From Clytia hemisphaerica (lineage: Eukaryota > Cnidaria > Hydrozoa > Leptothecata > Clytiidae): a stretch of 64,000 nucleotides of DNA. Shown here piece by piece: positions 59,987-64,000 of this stretch. Positions within the stretch are counted from its first letter, which is position 1, and the number at the start of each line of letters is the position of its first letter. A program made the translations under genes and the position numbers. The notes below the pieces were generated by a model. That model saw only the letters and a list, made by a program, of their open reading frames with translations, was not told the DNA's origin and made no database searches. The stretch is from contig CACVBU010001102.1 in NCBI GenBank assembly GCA_902728285.1, forward strand, positions 2,644,789 through 2,708,788, in the 5' to 3' direction.

Positions 59987-62900
59987 ATGAAGAAGATTCT
60001 TCGCAGTAGCCGAGTCAGTCCACCATCACCATCACCCTCTGCATCTGGCGAGCTCAATACAAGCATAGAAGAAATTCAAACATGCCGACCATCGCATTGC
60101 ATCACAGATCGTAAAAAGGACCGTTTTAACTGTACCGAATGCATGAGAAGTGTACATTACTCTTGCACTGAACTTCCAGCTTATTATATACAGCTTATCA
60201 AAGATAAAAAGAAGGGCATCAAGTTTATTTGCATAAACTGTGTCGAAATGTCAAAGAATATTGCCAACAAGTATCCTTCTACAAGTCAACAAGTCAAATC
60301 ATTAAAAAGAGACGTTACGAACTGTGAAAATATCATAAAGGTGAAAGCAGAAAAGGAGAAAGAAATTCTCAAGAAATGTGAAGCTAGCAAGACTGAAGCT
60401 GATTCAAAGAAAAAAGAACTTGCAGAACTGAAGAAAAAAATGGACAAGAATCCTGCACTCCATGCTTTGGAGTACGTCGAACAAAAAATGGACGCGAACA
60501 TGGAGAAGTTCAAAGAGGATGTAGAAACACTGATCAAAACTGAGCTAAAATCCATTTTAAATAAGTCGTACGCTGACGCTACTAAGATCTCGGGAACATC
60601 CGAATCAAAACAAACAAAAATGAAGGAAGCAATTCGTGAAGCATGGCGAGAGGAGGACGCGGAAGAGAACAATAAATTCAAAAGGTCTCCCAACATCATT
60701 GTTCACGGATTAACTGAGCAAGAAACTAATGATGACCTCAAGTGGGCAAAAGATCTTGTTAGAGATACACACTCCCGGATTGAAATCAAGCGTGTCACTC
60801 GTCTTGGAAGTCCATCACAAGAGAAGAAGCGACCTCTTTTGGTTTGTCTCTCAAACGAGAGAGAAAAGTCCACACTCTTTGGCAATCTTTGTCTTCTTAA
60901 GGGTATTGAAAAATATAGGGCAGTCAGTATCACTGAAGATCTAACACCCGATGAAAGAAACCAATTAAAAAAACTTTCGAACCAAGCTAAAGAACGTAAC
61001 GCAAATAATAACTCTGAAAATGAAAAATGGAGAGTGCGGGGAAATTCAAAAAACGGATTCTTTCTCATCAAGATCAAGACGAAACCCCGAATAGAGAATG
61101 CAGCCAAGAAAGTTGTGTTCAAAAATCTTACTCAAACACAAAAAAACAAAAGAACAATAAATCAAAAAAGTCTGAATCAAGTCCCTCGCCATGATCTAAC
61201 AATGAATGCTATCAAGTTTTATTACTGCAACGCTGATATTCTAACATCAGGCAAAAAGAAAGAACTTATACAAAACGTAGAGAAACAAAAACCACACATT
61301 GTTGCCATATGTGAAGTAAAACCAAAACATGGAACACTAAGAGAACTACACGAGTACGAATTCAAAGATTATAAAGTTGTTTGTCATACGAATATGGATA
61401 CCAACATTGGCCGTGGAGTTATCATTCTTGCCCATGCATCAGTTCAGCATTTGATTGTTAATGTGACCAAATCAATAAATCAAGTCAACTTTATTGAAGC
61501 TTGTATCATAGAAGTTCGCCTAAGTGGTAATGACTTACTGGTTTTTGCATGCATGTACCGCAGCCCTACCAGCAGTAACATGTCGATTGAAAACAACATC
61601 AGACTTAATAAGCTCATTTACGATATTTCATCCATCAAAAAATATTCCCATAAATGCTTTCTGGGGGTTTTCAACTTTCCTACAATTAACTGGGAAAATT
61701 GGACGACAAAATATCAGGAAGAAAGCAAAGAAGAGAAGTTCTTAGATACTCTTCGCGACTCTTTCCTCCATCAGAACGTAGACGAACCAACACGATGCCG
61801 TGGAACCGATGAACCATCTTTGGTTGATCTCATTCTAACAGGAGAAGCCAACCAAACACAAAATCTGGAATATCTCAGTCCATTGGGTAAAAGCGATCAC
61901 AGTTCCCTGACCTTTAGCATAAAGTGCAATGCATATGTAAAGCCCACATCGGAAAGGTACAATTATGATAATGCTGATTTTGAAGCAATGAAGCAAGATC
62001 TTGAAACAGGTAACTGGCAAACGATTTTTCTAGATGCGGCTAATGACAAATCAGTCGAGGAACTTTGGCAAGTTTTCAAGAATAAAGTAAGCGAATTGCA
62101 AAACCGTTTCATCCCGCTCAAAACGATTGGAGGCGAGGGTAGGAGAAAGAGAGGAAGAATTCCTATTCCAAAAGATCTCAGAACTGAAATAGCAAAGAAA
62201 AAGCGTCTACATAGAAAATGGATGAAATCATCGCCGCGAGAGAAAGACGAGAATCGCCTGAAATACACCCGTGTACGCAACCAAGTGACGAAAATGATGA
62301 CACAAGCCCATAGAAATTACGAACGGAAAATCTGCAACAATTCAAAAACAAAACCAAAAGTTTTCTGGTCATATGTCAGGAGCAAAATGAAATCTTCCAG
62401 TACGGTATCATCATTACTTGAGGCACCAAATGACAAAAATTCTTTGAAATATGAAGACCATGAAAAGGCGAATATACTTCAACGTCAATTCTGCAGTGTT
62501 TTCACAAGAGAGCCTCCTGGTGAGCTACCGGACTTCGAGAAAAGAACTGAGTCCGTAATCGATGAATTCCATATAACAAAAGAAATGATCCAGATCGAAA
62601 TAAAACATCTAAATCAAATTAAATCATTTGGTCCTGATGGAATACATCCTAAGATGCTACTGTCGTTATCTGACTACGTCTCTGAACCTCTTGCAGTAAT
62701 AATGAACACATCATTAAAGGAAGGGTCTCTACCAAAGGATTGGAAAGAAGCTCACGTAATACCCATATATAAGAACAAAGGTGCTCAAAATCTTGCAGTA
62801 AATTATCGACCTGTAAGCTTGACATCAATAGTATGCAAACTGATGGAGTCAATAGTGAGAAAGCATATTATGGAGCATCTTCTTGATCAACATCTTTTAT

Positions 62901-64000
62901 CGAACAAGCAATATGGTTTTATCAAAAATCGATCCACCGTTACGCAACTGTTGTATTACTTGGATACGTGTTGTGAAAGTACATCGGAGGGAAAAGTGAT
63001 TGATAGTATCTATTTTGATTTCGCAAAGGCCTTTGGCACTGTACCTCATCGTCGTTTATGCACGAAACTATTAGCATACGGCATAGATGGTCCGATAATG
63101 TCTTGGGTAAAATCATTTTTAAATGGACGAACCCAATCAGTGAAAGTAAATGAATCATTTTTTACAATGGATCACGTGGTTAGTGGTATCCCACAGGGTA
63201 GTGTCCTTGGACCGTTATTGTTCGTTCTTTACATCAACGATCTTCCTGAAAGAGTGATATCATCATTTATACTCCTTTTTGCTGATGACACCAAAATCTT
63301 CCAAGAGGTCAACACTATCGAAGACTCTATTTCCATCCAACAGGATATAGACGCGCTAGTCAAGTGGTCGAAAGAATGGTTATTAAATTTCCATCCCGAC
63401 AAATGTCACGTACTAACTATTGGCAAATTCTCTGACATCAAACATGCCTATCCATATTGTTTGGATGGAAATCAGCTTGAACATGTTTTTGAAGAGAAAG
63501 ATCTTGGGATTGTGATCGACTCAGAACTTACATTCGAGGAGCATATTGCAAAGCAGGTAAAGAAGGCAAATTCAATACTAGGAGTGATTAACAGGAGCTT
63601 TGAACATCTGAATCCATCCATCTTCCTAGTACTATATACTTCGTTTGTCCGTCCGCACTTGGAGTATGCTCAGTCGGTATGGTCACCTAAACTTCGAAAA
63701 TATGTTAATTTGATCGAGGGTGTACAAAGACGCGCCACAAGACTCGTGCCTTTCTGCAAAGATATGTCCTATGAAGAACGCTTGCGCATACTTGACCTCC
63801 CCACGCTTGAATTCAGTAGACTCTTTTGTGATATGGTCCAAGTATACAAACATCTCCACTACTACGATAAAAATACTCTTCCAAGTAAATTATCGACTCG
63901 AACACGTCCGAACAGGAGACACAATGATGAGCTGATACCAAATTTTGGTAAAGACGGATTCCGAGGCGCACAAACCAACTCGTTCTTTTACAGGAGTATA
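59987..64000 (+). mobile_element. Non-LTR retrotransposon, single fused reading frame, 3' end outside the window
   Basis: One frame stays open for 1338 codons from ATG 59,987 to the window edge. Residues 33-85 form a C4HC3 PHD-type zinc finger: C33-x4-C38-x10-C49-x2-C52-x4-H57-x2-C60-x21-C82-x2-C85. A Lys/Glu-rich coiled coil covers about 100-190 and an RRM-like ORF1-type domain about 225-360 (NIIVHGLTE, KRVTRLG). Residues about 406-640 are an apurinic-type endonuclease ending in SDHSSL. Its GDFN motif is GVFN, so catalytic Asp is Val561. The reverse transcriptase has motif A YFDFAKAFG (catalytic D1011; the usual last Asp is Gly1017), GIPQGSVLGP, and FADD at 1098-1101. Sequence style fits the CR1/L2/Jockey group. 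The intact length suggests a young copy, but the endonuclease change makes autonomous retrotransposition doubtful. Confidence 0.95.

Noticed and set aside
60286-61122. Long minus-strand open frames opposite the retrotransposon
   Set aside because: They are antisense shadows of the LINE coding frame, with no ATG-led conserved domain.
1-64000. CRISPR array, prokaryotic operon or integron-like structure
   Set aside because: No direct repeats with regular unique spacers. Introns and transposons show that the DNA is eukaryotic.

Overview
This is an AT-rich eukaryotic window with GT-AG introns, long intergenic spacers and a dense load of short inverted-repeat transposons. Protein content points to an early-branching animal, most likely a cnidarian and plausibly a hydrozoan. 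The main clues are a DEG/ENaC channel, a counting-factor-associated-protein-D-like papain protease, a PAN/EGF secreted protein and a small antistasin-domain protein. The phylum assignment is inference from family content; no rRNA or mitochondrial marker is present.

Layout: 1-14 kb has no confident gene and is filled with repeats: tandem duplications, two large terminal-inverted-repeat (TIR) elements, TTAA-flanked elements, and a nested insertion at 11.1-11.8 kb. 14.0-18.4 kb (+) holds a complete six-exon DEG/ENaC channel gene. 22.4-23.8 kb (+) holds a two-exon single-Ig-domain gene with a visible TATA/CRE-type promoter, followed at once by a 1.66-kb TTAA element. 31.7-32.0 kb (-) encodes a small secreted six-cysteine peptide. 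34.8-38.0 kb (-) is a four-exon ankyrin-repeat gene. 40.9-43.6 kb (-) is a small membrane-anchored antistasin-like gene; its second intron carries a palindrome-bounded insertion that itself contains a 741-bp near-perfect hairpin.

44.6-59.1 kb (-) is one nine-exon gene for a C1A cysteine protease. Its third intron contains a complete four-exon PAN + EGF-like secreted-protein gene on the opposite strand (48.4-50.8 kb). From 59,987 to the window edge runs one uninterrupted reading frame of at least 1338 codons. It is a non-LTR retrotransposon with a PHD finger, coiled coil, RRM-like ORF1 part, endonuclease and reverse transcriptase fused in frame. It carries a substitution at the GDFN endonuclease motif.

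The host genes do not form an operon or an obvious pathway. The theme of the window is the interplay of transposons with introns and gene ends. Several mini-element families share a layout: TIRs (often with G/C homopolymer tips) around a degenerate array of a short word. All exon boundaries were inferred by reading splice signals and checking phase; no transcript or database evidence was available.
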